From positions 1-64,000 of the forward strand of contig CAJWPI010000002.1 of assembly GCA_913045055.1 (NCBI GenBank): a DNA stretch of 64,000 nucleotides. The letters run 5' to 3'. The position numbers were made by a program, and so were the translations under genes. The stretch's first letter is position 1. Each line of letters opens with the position of its first letter. Under the pieces are notes generated by a model, which saw only the letters and a list, made by a program, of their open reading frames with translations, searched no databases and had not been told where the DNA came from. Below are positions 31,615 through 40,831 of this stretch, one piece after another. The DNA comes from an uncultured Gammaproteobacteria bacterium (GTDB lineage: Bacteria > Pseudomonadota > Gammaproteobacteria > Magnimaribacterales > Magnimaribacteraceae).

Positions 31615-33630
31615 ATGGACACTCGTTATCTTTTTAAAAGGCACAATACTTGGTGGATTAAAGTAGCTGTTCCCAGAACTCTCAGAGATAAATTAGGTTA
31701 CGATCTAAGAGAATCACTGAAAACACATGATTTAACTTCTGCTCAAGAAAAAAGATGGAAAATAGTAGATAAATTTCGCCAAAAAATAGAAGAAGCTAAA
31801 CTAAAAAAAGTTCCAAATAAAGAAGAAAAAGCTAAACATGTAGAAAACTACATGCCGCCAACAAATACAACTGATCCTCAGTATTACCATAAAATTGTAG
31901 ACTGTCAGTACGCTTGCCCTGCTCATACACCTGTACCTGAATATATTCGTCAGATCTCTCAAGGAAACTATACCGATGCCTACATGATAAATTGGGAATC
32001 AAATGTTTTTCCGGGAATTCTTGGAAGAACTTGTGATAGACCTTGTGAACCTGCATGCAGAAGAAATAGAACCCATGAGAAGCCTGTTGCTATTTGTAGG
32101 TTAAAAAGAGTTACATACGATTTTAAAGGAGATATATCTCAAAGATTACCAGAAGTTCCAAAGAAAAAAAATGGAAAAAGAATTGCTTTAATAGGTGCAG
32201 GACCTGCTTCCCTAACTGTAGCAAGAGATTTACTCGTATTGGGATATGAGTGCATTCTTTTTGAAAAGGATCCACAAGGTGGAGGATTAATGAGAACTAA
32301 TATTCCTTCGTTTAGATTGCCTGTAGAGGTCTTAGATGAAGAAGTTAACTTAGTGCTTAATATGGGCGTAGAAGCAAGATTTAATACTGAAGTAAAAAGT
32401 ATGAAAGAACTGCTTAAAGAAGATTTTGATGCCATCTTTGTTGGGACTGGAGCACCTAAGGGTAAAGATTTACAAATAGAAGGGAGAGAAGAAGCTGATA
32501 AAAATATCTTCATAGGAATTGATTGGTTAACAAGTATTGCCTTTGAACATACAACTTCTGTAGGTAAAAAAGTTGTAGTCATAGGTGGTGGTAATACTGC
32601 TATGGATTGCTGTAGGTCTTCTCTAAGATTAGGGGCTGAGGATGTAAAAGTAACAGTTAGAAGCCCATTTGATCAAATGAAAGCTTCTGAATGGGAAAAA
32701 GAAGAAGCTATGGATGAAGGTATTCCAATCCATGAAAATCATGTACCAAAAAGATTTGTTATGAACAATGGAAAACTTGCAGGGGTTGAATTTGAAAAGG
32801 TCGAAGCAGTATTTGATGATAACGGAAAAAGAAGTTTAGTCCCCACAGGGGAAGAACCAGTTATATTTGAGTGTGACGATGTCTTAATGGCAATAGGTCA
32901 AGATAATGCTTTTCATTGGATAGAAAGAGATATAGGAATAGAGTTTGGTGAATGGGATATGCCTATAATAGATAGAGTTACCTTCCAGTCTACCCACCCC
33001 AAGGTCTTTTTTGGCGGGGACGCTGCTTGGGGTCCAGAGAATATAATTTGGGCTGCTGCCCATGGTCATCAAGCTGCTATTTCTATTGATAAATTCTGTC
33101 AACAAAAGGATTTATTTGAGAGACCTGAACCAGGTGCAAACCTAGTTAGTCAAAAGATGGGGATCCATGAATGGTCTTATGATAATGATGTTTCACAAGC
33201 TAAAAGATTTATCGTTCCACATGCCGATCAATCTATTTCTCTTAAAGACCTTAAAGTAGAAGTAGAATTAGGCTTTGATGAACAACTAGCGCTTGAAGAA
33301 GCACAAAGATGTTTAAACTGTGATGTACAAACCGTTTTTTCTGAAGATCTATGTATTGAATGTGATGCATGCGTAGATATTTGTCCTACAGACTGTATAA
33401 ATTTTATACAAAATGATGAAGAAGAAGAATTAAGGGCAAATCTTCGTATCCCAGCTTTAAACCTTGATCAAGATATCCTTGTTTCTGAAAATTTACCCAC
33501 CCAAAGAGTAATGGTAAAAGATGAAGATGTTTGCTTGCACTGTGGTCTTTGTGCAGAGAGATGTCCTACTGGAGCTTGGGATATGCAAACTTATCTATAC
33601 GAAGAAGCAAAAGTGTATAACCAAACATGA
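31615..33630 (+). CDS. GltD/NfnB-like NAD(P)-binding Fe-S flavoprotein with C-terminal 2x[4Fe-4S] ferredoxin domain and recombinase N-terminal-like (DUF6538-like) extension
   Basis: RYLFKRHNTWWIKVAVPRTLRDKLGYDLRESLKTHDLTSAQEKRW at N-terminus; CQYACPAHTPVPEYI, GRTCDRPCEPACRR, ALIGAGPASLTVARDL, VVIGGGNTAMDCCRSS, FFGGDAAWGPENIIWAAAHGHQAA; CIECDACVDICPTDC and CLHCGLCAERCPTG. Confidence 0.9.
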   Translation: MDTRYLFKRHNTWWIKVAVPRTLRDKLGYDLRESLKTHDLTSAQEKRWKIVDKFRQKIEEAKLKKVPNKEEKAKHVENYMPPTNTTDPQYYHKIVDCQYACPAHTPVPEYIRQISQGNYTDAYMINWESNVFPGILGRTCDRPCEPACRRNRTHEKPVAICRLKRVTYDFKGDISQRLPEVPKKKNGKRIALIGAGPASLTVARDLLVLGYECILFEKDPQGGGLMRTNIPSFRLPVEVLDEEVNLVLNMGVEARFNTEVKSMKELLKEDFDAIFVGTGAPKGKDLQIEGREEADKNIFIGIDWLTSIAFEHTTSVGKKVVVIGGGNTAMDCCRSSLRLGAEDVKVTVRSPFDQMKASEWEKEEAMDEGIPIHENHVPKRFVMNNGKLAGVEFEKVEAVFDDNGKRSLVPTGEEPVIFECDDVLMAIGQDNAFHWIERDIGIEFGEWDMPIIDRVTFQSTHPKVFFGGDAAWGPENIIWAAAHGHQAAISIDKFCQQKDLFERPEPGANLVSQKMGIHEWSYDNDVSQAKRFIVPHADQSISLKDLKVEVELGFDEQLALEEAQRCLNCDVQTVFSEDLCIECDACVDICPTDCINFIQNDEEEELRANLRIPALNLDQDILVSENLPTQRVMVKDEDVCLHCGLCAERCPTGAWDMQTYLYEEAKVYNQT

Positions 33631-35456
33631 AAAAGATTAAAGCTATTAACGAGTTTGTAATTAAATTTGCTAACGTTAACGGTTCTGGTTCTGCTAGTGC
33701 TAACCAAATGTTTGCAAAAGGGGTCTTTAGGAGTGGGGTTCCTGTGAGTCCAAAAAATATTTTCCCTTCCAATATTCAAGGTCTTCCTACCTGGTTTGAG
33801 GTTAGAGTTAGTGAAAAAGGTTATCTTGGAAGAAGAGATGGAGTAGATATAGCTGTAGCTATGAACCCACAATCATACAAGGAAGATATCAATGAACTGA
33901 ACGAAGGTGGCTACCTTGTCTACGACTCTTCTTGGAAGAGAGAATTCGATAGAGAGGATATTTATGTTATGGGTATTCCTCTAACTAACATATGCCTTGA
34001 AAAATTTTCTAATCCCAAACAAAGACTTCTTTTTAAAAATATAGCTTATTTAGGTGCTCTCTCATCTATTCTTAATATAGATAAAGAGATTTATATAAAT
34101 ATTATTTCTGAACAATTTAAAAATAAAGAGAAATTAATTGATCCTAATCTCTTAGCGCTCAATGCTGGATTTGATTATGCAGAAGAAAATCTCTCAAACG
34201 ATTGTTTAATAGAGGTAAAAAAAGCATCTAAAACAACTAATATGATTCTTACAAGTGGAAATAATGCAGCAGGTTTGGGATGTGTATACGGGGGTGCAAC
34301 AGTTTGTTCTTGGTACCCAATTACTCCATCAACTTCTCTTGCTGAATCCTTTACAAGTTTTACTGATAAATTAAGAAAAGAAGAAGACACTGGTAAAAAC
34401 AAGTTTGCTATAGTTCAGGCTGAAGATGAATTAGCTGCAATAGGTATGGCTATAGGAGCAAATTGGAATGGTGCTAGAGCCTTTACTGCAACTAGTGGAC
34501 CAGGAATATCTTTAATGAGTGAATTTCTAGGCTTAGCTTATTTTGCTGAAATACCCTTAGTTTTATTTAATGTTCAAAGAGGTGGTCCTTCCACTGGGAT
34601 GCCAACTAGAACGCAACAATCTGACCTCCTGGCATGTGCTTATGCCTCTCATGGTGATACTAAACATGTTCTGTTATTCCCTTGTGATCCTAAAGAGTGT
34701 TTTGATTTTGCTGTTCAAGCATTTGATCTTGCAGATAGATTGCAAACTCCAATCATAGTAATGTCAGATCTTGATCTTGGAATGAATGATTGGTCTACAG
34801 AAGAGTTTTCTTGGGAAGATTCAACAACTTATGATCGAGGTAAAGTATTAAATAAAACTGATCTTGAAAATCTTGAGCAGTTTGGAAGATATCTTGATGT
34901 TGATGGAGATGGAATTCCACATAGAACTTATCCTGGTACACACCCTTCAAAAGGAGCTTATTTTACGAGAGGTACTTCTCATGATGAATTTGCAAGATAT
35001 ACAGAAGATGGTGAAGTTAATGCTCAAAACCTTTCAAGGTTGTTAAAGAAATACCAAACAGCTTCTGAACATGTACCCTCTCCTGTATTCGGACAAACTT
35101 CTAATAAAAGTTCAATGGGAGTTATTTACTTCGGAAGTACTGAAGTTGCTATGCAAGAAGCTCTGGATATTCTCAATGAACAGACTATTAAGCTAGATAC
35201 TATGAGATTAAGATCTTTCCCTTTTAATTTATCGGTTTGGGAGTTTATAGAGGATCATGATCTTCTCTTTATTGTAGAACAAAATAGAGATGGTCAAATG
35301 CGTACTTTACTTATGGCTGAGGGAGGAATAATTCCAGATAAACTTGTATCAGTTTTGTCTTTCGATGGTCAGCCTATTACTGCAGACTTTATATCAAACA
35401 AGATAAAAGCACATATATTAGGCGACCCAGTTAAATTAGCTTCTTCAGGAGATTAA
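33627..35456 (+). CDS. korA: 2-oxoacid:acceptor (2-oxoglutarate:ferredoxin) oxidoreductase, fused gamma-alpha subunit
   Basis: N-terminal gamma-type domain plus GNNAAGLGCVYGGATVCSWYPITPSTSLAESF, AFTATSGPGISLMSEFLGLAYFAEIPLVLFNVQRGGPSTGMPTRTQQSDLL; overlaps upstream ORF by ATGA. Confidence 0.9.
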   Translation: MKKIKAINEFVIKFANVNGSGSASANQMFAKGVFRSGVPVSPKNIFPSNIQGLPTWFEVRVSEKGYLGRRDGVDIAVAMNPQSYKEDINELNEGGYLVYDSSWKREFDREDIYVMGIPLTNICLEKFSNPKQRLLFKNIAYLGALSSILNIDKEIYINIISEQFKNKEKLIDPNLLALNAGFDYAEENLSNDCLIEVKKASKTTNMILTSGNNAAGLGCVYGGATVCSWYPITPSTSLAESFTSFTDKLRKEEDTGKNKFAIVQAEDELAAIGMAIGANWNGARAFTATSGPGISLMSEFLGLAYFAEIPLVLFNVQRGGPSTGMPTRTQQSDLLACAYASHGDTKHVLLFPCDPKECFDFAVQAFDLADRLQTPIIVMSDLDLGMNDWSTEEFSWEDSTTYDRGKVLNKTDLENLEQFGRYLDVDGDGIPHRTYPGTHPSKGAYFTRGTSHDEFARYTEDGEVNAQNLSRLLKKYQTASEHVPSPVFGQTSNKSSMGVIYFGSTEVAMQEALDILNEQTIKLDTMRLRSFPFNLSVWEFIEDHDLLFIVEQNRDGQMRTLLMAEGGIIPDKLVSVLSFDGQPITADFISNKIKAHILGDPVKLASSGD

Positions 35457-35463
35457 ATAAATA

Positions 35464-36519
35464 ATGACTTATATAAAAAAACCCTTAAACCATCATCCTA
35501 ATCTAGAAATAAATGAGTTAGGCCTTACAAGGAGAGATTATGAAGGTCAGGTATCAAGTCTTTGTGCGGGATGCGGGCATGATTCTATTAGTGCAGCTAT
35601 TATAGAGGCTTGTTTTCAACTAAGTTTATCGTCTCACCAAATAGCAAAACTGTCCGGTATAGGCTGTTCTTCTAAAGCACCTGCATATTTTTTGAATCAG
35701 TCACATGGTTTCAATTCTGTTCATGGCAGAATGCCTTCTATTGGAACGGGAGCCAACCTAGCCAATCATGAACTGCTTTATTTAGGTATTTCAGGGGATG
35801 GGGATAGCGCTTCAATAGGTATAGGTCAATTTGTACATGCGGCTAGAAGGCAACTTAACATGACCTATATCATAGAAAATAATGGAACCTATGGTCTTAC
35901 AAAGGGGCAATTTTCTGCTACTAATGATAAAGAATCTAAAAGTAAATATGGAGAAGAAAATCTTTTTCCTTCCATAGATCTAGCGTCCTTAGCTATACAA
36001 TTAGGGGCTGGTTTCGTAGCAAGAAGCTTTTCTGGAGATAAAGAGCAATTAGTTCCCCTTATCAAAGCAGCTTTTAAACAGAAAGGTTTTGCATTACTAG
36101 ATATTCTTTCTCCATGCGTTACTTTCAACAACCATAATACGTCTACCAAAAGTTTTGATTATATAAGAGAGCATAATGAGGCCTTATCAAGGACTGACTT
36201 TGTTCCCCTCGGTAAAGAGATTAAAGTAGACTATCAACCAGGTTCAGAAATAGAAATTTCTTTACACGATGGGTCAAGGCTTCGTCTAGAAAAAACTTCT
36301 TCTGGATATGACCCTAGAAATCGAAAGATGGCTGTGAATGCTATTCAAGATAGCATTGAAAAAGGAAATGTCTTAACTGGATTGCTTTATATAAATGAAG
36401 ATTCTAATGATTTAAAAGAAATTCTTAACTTAACTGATACCCCTCTTAACAAACTTTCTGAAAAGGAGCTATGTCCAGGTAGTGAGAGCTTAAAGAAAAT
36501 AAATGAATCTTTAAGATAA
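35464..36519 (+). CDS. korB: 2-oxoacid:ferredoxin oxidoreductase beta subunit (TPP-binding)
   Basis: SSLCAGCGHDSIS, GIGCSSKAP, GDGDSASIGIGQFVHAARRQLNMTYIIENNGTYGLTKGQFSAT (TPP motif and KorB-type signature). Confidence 0.9.
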   Translation: MTYIKKPLNHHPNLEINELGLTRRDYEGQVSSLCAGCGHDSISAAIIEACFQLSLSSHQIAKLSGIGCSSKAPAYFLNQSHGFNSVHGRMPSIGTGANLANHELLYLGISGDGDSASIGIGQFVHAARRQLNMTYIIENNGTYGLTKGQFSATNDKESKSKYGEENLFPSIDLASLAIQLGAGFVARSFSGDKEQLVPLIKAAFKQKGFALLDILSPCVTFNNHNTSTKSFDYIREHNEALSRTDFVPLGKEIKVDYQPGSEIEISLHDGSRLRLEKTSSGYDPRNRKMAVNAIQDSIEKGNVLTGLLYINEDSNDLKEILNLTDTPLNKLSEKELCPGSESLKKINESLR

Positions 36520-36529
36520 GAAATAGGAA

Positions 36530-37246
36530 TTAAGTTATACCTAACCTTTCAGCAATTAGTTTATAGGACTCAACTACATCACCAAGATCTTGCCTAAACC
36601 TATCCTTGTCTAATTTTTCTCTTGTTTCAGAATCCCAAACCCTGCAACCATCTGGGGTAAATTCATCTCCAAGAAGTAAATCACCTTTATAAGACCCAAA
36701 TTCTAGTTTGTAATCAACTAATATCATTCCGGCATTAGCAAACAGTCTTTTTAAAATCTCGTTAACTTGAAAAGTTTTTTCTTTCATTTGAGTTATCTCA
36801 TTTTCAGTAGCCCACTTAAAAGAGATTATATGGAAATCGTTAATCATAGGATCATGAAGGTCATCATCTTTGTAAAAGAATTCAAAGGTAGGAGGGTTTA
36901 GTTCTAATCCCTCTTTTAATCCCAAGCGCTTACAAATACTTCCAGCTGCTATGTTCCTCACGACACATTCCACAGGAATCATTTTAAGCTTCTTTACTAA
37001 ACTATCTGTTTCTGACAGCAGTTCGTTAAAATGGGTAGCGACACCTTGTTTCTCTAACTCCTGCATTATAAAAGCATTAAACTTATTATTAGTTTTGCCT
37101 TTACCTTCTAGACTTTCTTTTTTTTCGCCATCAAAAGCAGAAGTATCATCTCTATAATGAAGGATATACAAATCTGGATCTGAAGTTTTGTATAGAGACT
37201 TAGCCTTACCAGAATTAACTAAATCACCTTTTTCTATTTTTGTCAT
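36530..37246 (-). CDS. purC: Phosphoribosylaminoimidazole-succinocarboxamide synthase
   Basis: [67 protein letters not shown]. Confidence 0.97.
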   Translation of the reverse strand: MTKIEKGDLVNSGKAKSLYKTSDPDLYILHYRDDTSAFDGEKKESLEGKGKTNNKFNAFIMQELEKQGVATHFNELLSETDSLVKKLKMIPVECVVRNIAAGSICKRLGLKEGLELNPPTFEFFYKDDDLHDPMINDFHIISFKWATENEITQMKEKTFQVNEILKRLFANAGMILVDYKLEFGSYKGDLLLGDEFTPDGCRVWDSETREKLDKDRFRQDLGDVVESYKLIAERLGIT

Positions 37247-37257
37247 ATAAGTTTATT

Positions 37258-38256
37258 TTAAGATAAAGATTGATTAATTTGTGAAAGAAGTTCTCTTTCG
37301 TAAAGTAAAGATTCAGGATTATCACCTTCTACTTTCACGATGCATTTAGAACCCTCAACCATTACAAGGATTTTAAAATTTTGTTCCATATCAGATTTAT
37401 TAAAATCTAAAAGTCGACCAAAGAAACCCTTTTCCTCTTTCTGGGAAAAAGTTACATAAAAGACTCCATTTTTTCTATCAAGGTCTTTAACGGAAATAAC
37501 TGCTTCTTTTAAGGCTCTGTCTACAGCTGCCCAAGCTCTAGAAAACTCTAGATTCATTTCTATGTAACTAGCACCATTTAGATCTTGTTTTAAAATTGCT
37601 TTCTGACCTAAATTAAGATTAAGAGCTACTAATGAAGTCCCTTGAGAAGAAGATGATTGAGACAGAAAATTAAGGACAGCCCTGAGTACACTGTCTTCCA
37701 AATTTTTCTCTGAATCTACCCTAACCCATGATTCTGCATCTGCTTGCTGAAGGTGAGATATAAAAACTTCAGAACTTGCTGATCTAATGCCGTGCTCTAC
37801 TTTCACTCTGAATTTAGATACATTTCCCTCAAATTCTATCGGTCTTGTTTCAATTACACCTAAGTTAGGATCTTCTACTTCAATGCCATATTCACTGGCT
37901 GACCAAAATTGCTTCATTAAAGGCCACACACTACTAGGAAGCGATTCAACATATAACCACCTTAGTTCACCTAGCTTGTGCAAGCGTATCTCATTACTAG
38001 AGCCAGAAGAAAAAAATTGTTCTGGAAGAGGCACTTCATAAACATTAGCATTAAAAGATTGATCTTCATCTTCAGGAACAGAGTAAAAATCAATAACTTG
38101 ACGAGCACTTTTGTCGGTTGGAATTTTGAGCGGATCTAGAGTTTCTTCTTTTAAATAATCATATTTATGATCTGTGAAAAGCCAGCTACAAGAAGAAAAT
38201 AAAACAACTAAAAAAGTCAGAAAAAAACTTTTTAATAAAATTCTTAAAATAATCAT
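37258..38256 (-). CDS. bamC: Outer membrane assembly lipoprotein BamC
   Basis: Lipobox VLFSSCSWL; KYDYLKEETLDPLKIP; dapA-bamC-purC synteny. Confidence 0.9.
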   Translation of the reverse strand: MIILRILLKSFFLTFLVVLFSSCSWLFTDHKYDYLKEETLDPLKIPTDKSARQVIDFYSVPEDEDQSFNANVYEVPLPEQFFSSGSSNEIRLHKLGELRWLYVESLPSSVWPLMKQFWSASEYGIEVEDPNLGVIETRPIEFEGNVSKFRVKVEHGIRSASSEVFISHLQQADAESWVRVDSEKNLEDSVLRAVLNFLSQSSSSQGTSLVALNLNLGQKAILKQDLNGASYIEMNLEFSRAWAAVDRALKEAVISVKDLDRKNGVFYVTFSQKEEKGFFGRLLDFNKSDMEQNFKILVMVEGSKCIVKVEGDNPESLLYERELLSQINQSLS

Positions 38257-39144
38257 CTAGTCAAGTAATCCTAATTTAGCCAAAGTCTTTTCTATCTTAT
38301 TGTGGAAGTCTTGATTTAAAACTGTTAAAGGCAATCGAATCCCCGCAGGGATTCTTCCTAATTTATTTAGTGCCCATTTTACAGGTATAGGGCTAGATTC
38401 TATAAATAAATCTTCATATAGAATACTTAATTTTGAATCTACTTCTTTTGCTTCCTCTATAAGGCCTTTGTTAACCAGCTCAAAAATCTTGGACATCCTT
38501 TTTGGAACTATATTAGCACTTACTGATATTGTTCCGTGACCCCCTTTTATCAAAAATTCTGTAGATGTTGAATCATCTCCTGAATAGAGAAGAAAAGATT
38601 TAGTATTCAAAATATCTTTTAGCTCTTCTAATCTTTTTAAATCAGGTAATGCTTCTTTCAACCCAATTATATTTTTATGTTGAGCCAATTCAAAGACTGT
38701 CTCAGGTAACATATCACACCCAGTCCTAGAGGGGACATTGTAAAGAATCTGGGGTAAATCAACTTCATTGGCTATCTCTAAGTAATGGTCTATTAATCCA
38801 TGTTGAGTGGGCTTATTATAGTAAGGAGTTACAAGAAGTGCTGCAGAGGCACCTGCCTGTTTAGCAGCTGCAGTTAAGTAAGTAGCTTCTTTTGTAGAAT
38901 TAGCCCCTGTTCCAGCAATAATAGGTATTCTATTATTAGCATGCTCCACAGCCATTTCTATAATTTGTACATGTTCTGTAACGTTTACAGTAGCAGACTC
39001 TCCAGTAGTTCCCACTACCACTATCCCTGAAGTACCCGATTCTATATGCCAATCTATTAGGTTATTTAAATGCTGCCAACTTATACTGCCATCAACTTCC
39101 ATAGGAGTTACTAATGCTACGAGACAACCTTTCTGGTAAAACAT
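38257..39144 (-). CDS. dapA: 4-hydroxy-tetrahydrodipicolinate synthase
   Basis: VVVGTTGESATVN, LVTPYYNKPTQHGLIDHY, LPQILYNVPSRTGCD, IIGLKEALPDLKR. Confidence 0.97.
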   Translation of the reverse strand: MFYQKGCLVALVTPMEVDGSISWQHLNNLIDWHIESGTSGIVVVGTTGESATVNVTEHVQIIEMAVEHANNRIPIIAGTGANSTKEATYLTAAAKQAGASAALLVTPYYNKPTQHGLIDHYLEIANEVDLPQILYNVPSRTGCDMLPETVFELAQHKNIIGLKEALPDLKRLEELKDILNTKSFLLYSGDDSTSTEFLIKGGHGTISVSANIVPKRMSKIFELVNKGLIEEAKEVDSKLSILYEDLFIESSPIPVKWALNKLGRIPAGIRLPLTVLNQDFHNKIEKTLAKLGLLD

Positions 39145-39226
39145 GATTTTATTTTTTTAATTTTAAACTCTTTAATTTGGATAAATAACAACTACAATTT
39201 AACATATTGAAGTAAAAGGAGAATAA

Positions 39227-39694
39227 ATGAAAGCACCAAAAGTAGGAACAAAGGCACCCATATTCAAGGGTGCATCCACGAGCAATAACACAGCTGATCT
39301 ATCAACTCTTAAAGGAAAGAAAGTTGTTCTTTATTTTTATCCAAAAGACAGCACTCCAGGTTGCACAACCGAAGGTCAAGATTTTAGAGATCTTTACAAA
39401 AAATTCACTAAGGCGAATACAATAATCTTTGGTGTATCAAGGGACTCGTTGTTATCGCATGAGAAATTTAAAAAAAATCAATCTTTCCCTTTTGAATTGA
39501 TTTCTGATCAGAATGAGAAAATATGTAAACAATATGATGTTATTAAAGAAAAGAATATGTATGGTAGAAAATATATGGGAATTGATCGCAGTACTTTCCT
39601 TATCAATGAAAATGGCAAACTTATAAAAGAATGGAGAAAAGTTAAAGTAAAAGGCCACGCAGAAGAAGTCCTAAAAGAAGTAGAATCTAACTGA
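39227..39694 (+). CDS. bcp: Thioredoxin-dependent peroxiredoxin (Bcp/PrxQ family)
   Basis: VVLYFYPKDSTPGCTTEGQDFRDL; lacks the Cys five residues after the peroxidatic Cys. Confidence 0.92.
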   Translation: MKAPKVGTKAPIFKGASTSNNTADLSTLKGKKVVLYFYPKDSTPGCTTEGQDFRDLYKKFTKANTIIFGVSRDSLLSHEKFKKNQSFPFELISDQNEKICKQYDVIKEKNMYGRKYMGIDRSTFLINENGKLIKEWRKVKVKGHAEEVLKEVESN

Positions 39695-39699
39695 ATAAC

Positions 39700-40752
39700 C
39701 TAAGTTAATTCATTTCTGGGCCAAGAATTTATTATAGCTTTAACAAATGTAGCTAGAGGTATAGCAAAAAACATTCCCCAAAAACCCCATAATCCACCAA
39801 AAAATAAAACAGCTACTATAATAAGTACGGGATGCAATTTATTCCTTACAGAAAATAAAAGAGGTACTAAAAGATTTCCATCTAATGCTTGAATTGTTAG
39901 ATATAAAGCCAAGAGCCAATAAAATTCGGTTGATAAACCCCATTCATATATTCCAACCAAAAGAACAGGTATTGTGACTAATATAGCTCCAAAAAAAGGA
40001 ATTATCACTGAAAGACCAACTAATATTGATAGAAGAATTGAATAAGGTAATGCCAGGTAAGAGAAAACTAAGTAACTAACACCGCCTACTATTAACATTT
40101 CTATTAACTTGCCAGTTACATAATTGAATAATTGCTCATTCATTTCATTAAAAATTGAATCCATAAGCTTTCTTTCTTTAGGCAAGAAAGAAGTGAGTAA
40201 AGGGAGTAGAATCTTTTTATCTTTAACAAAGAAAAAGACCATAATTGGAATAAGTATGGCATAAAGAAGTGCGTTAAAAGCAAACGAGATAGTGCTTGCT
40301 ATCTGTCCAAGAGCTCCTGAAAGTAAAGTATTTATCTGAGATGAAAGATTTGCTAATAAACTTCTAACTTCTTCCTCAGAAAAGATGTCTGGATAAGATT
40401 GTGTCAGTGATGATAGATTTTCCTGGAAGGTAGTAAAAATGTTGGGTAAGGTCTGTAGTAGAGAATTTATTTGAGAAACAATAGAGGGTAGGATTAATAT
40501 CATACTTGCATAAAGCCCAAAAAAGATTATTAAACTCAAAGCAAGAGATAACCACCTACTAAGACGAAAAGACTCAAGACTTACAACTAAACCGTTTAAT
40601 AAGAAGGCAATTACTAAGCTTATTAAGATCGGAAGAAGAATATTTCCAAAAAGAATTAAACAAACAGCTGTTATAAAAATTAAAAGAGCAAAATAAACAG
40701 TCTCTTGGGTAAAAAAGAATCGATCTATAAAATTTTTTATTAAATCCTTCAT
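39700..40752 (-). CDS. AI-2E family transporter (PerM-like)
   Basis: Multi-TM protein, AILIPIMVFFFVKDKKILL and VIIPFFGAILVTIPVLLVG; neighbour of bcp/bepA. Confidence 0.9.
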   Translation of the reverse strand: MKDLIKNFIDRFFFTQETVYFALLIFITAVCLILFGNILLPILISLVIAFLLNGLVVSLESFRLSRWLSLALSLIIFFGLYASMILILPSIVSQINSLLQTLPNIFTTFQENLSSLTQSYPDIFSEEEVRSLLANLSSQINTLLSGALGQIASTISFAFNALLYAILIPIMVFFFVKDKKILLPLLTSFLPKERKLMDSIFNEMNEQLFNYVTGKLIEMLIVGGVSYLVFSYLALPYSILLSILVGLSVIIPFFGAILVTIPVLLVGIYEWGLSTEFYWLLALYLTIQALDGNLLVPLLFSVRNKLHPVLIIVAVLFFGGLWGFWGMFFAIPLATFVKAIINSWPRNELT

Positions 40753-40831
40753 TAATATTCAATGGAACTGCTTTAAAGATTATTGGTCCAAAGATTTATT
40801 TTTCTATATATTTCTACATAATTATAACCCT

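Noticed and set aside
31615-31851. A full mobile element or integrase gene
   Set aside because: Only an N-terminal-like segment is present; no tyrosine-recombinase catalytic domain (R..HxxR..Y), attachment repeats or tRNA gene nearby
32139-32582. 147-aa minus-strand ORF inside the Fe-S flavoprotein gene
   Set aside because: Shadow ORF; Ser/Pro/Leu-rich translation typical of antisense of an AT-rich coding frame
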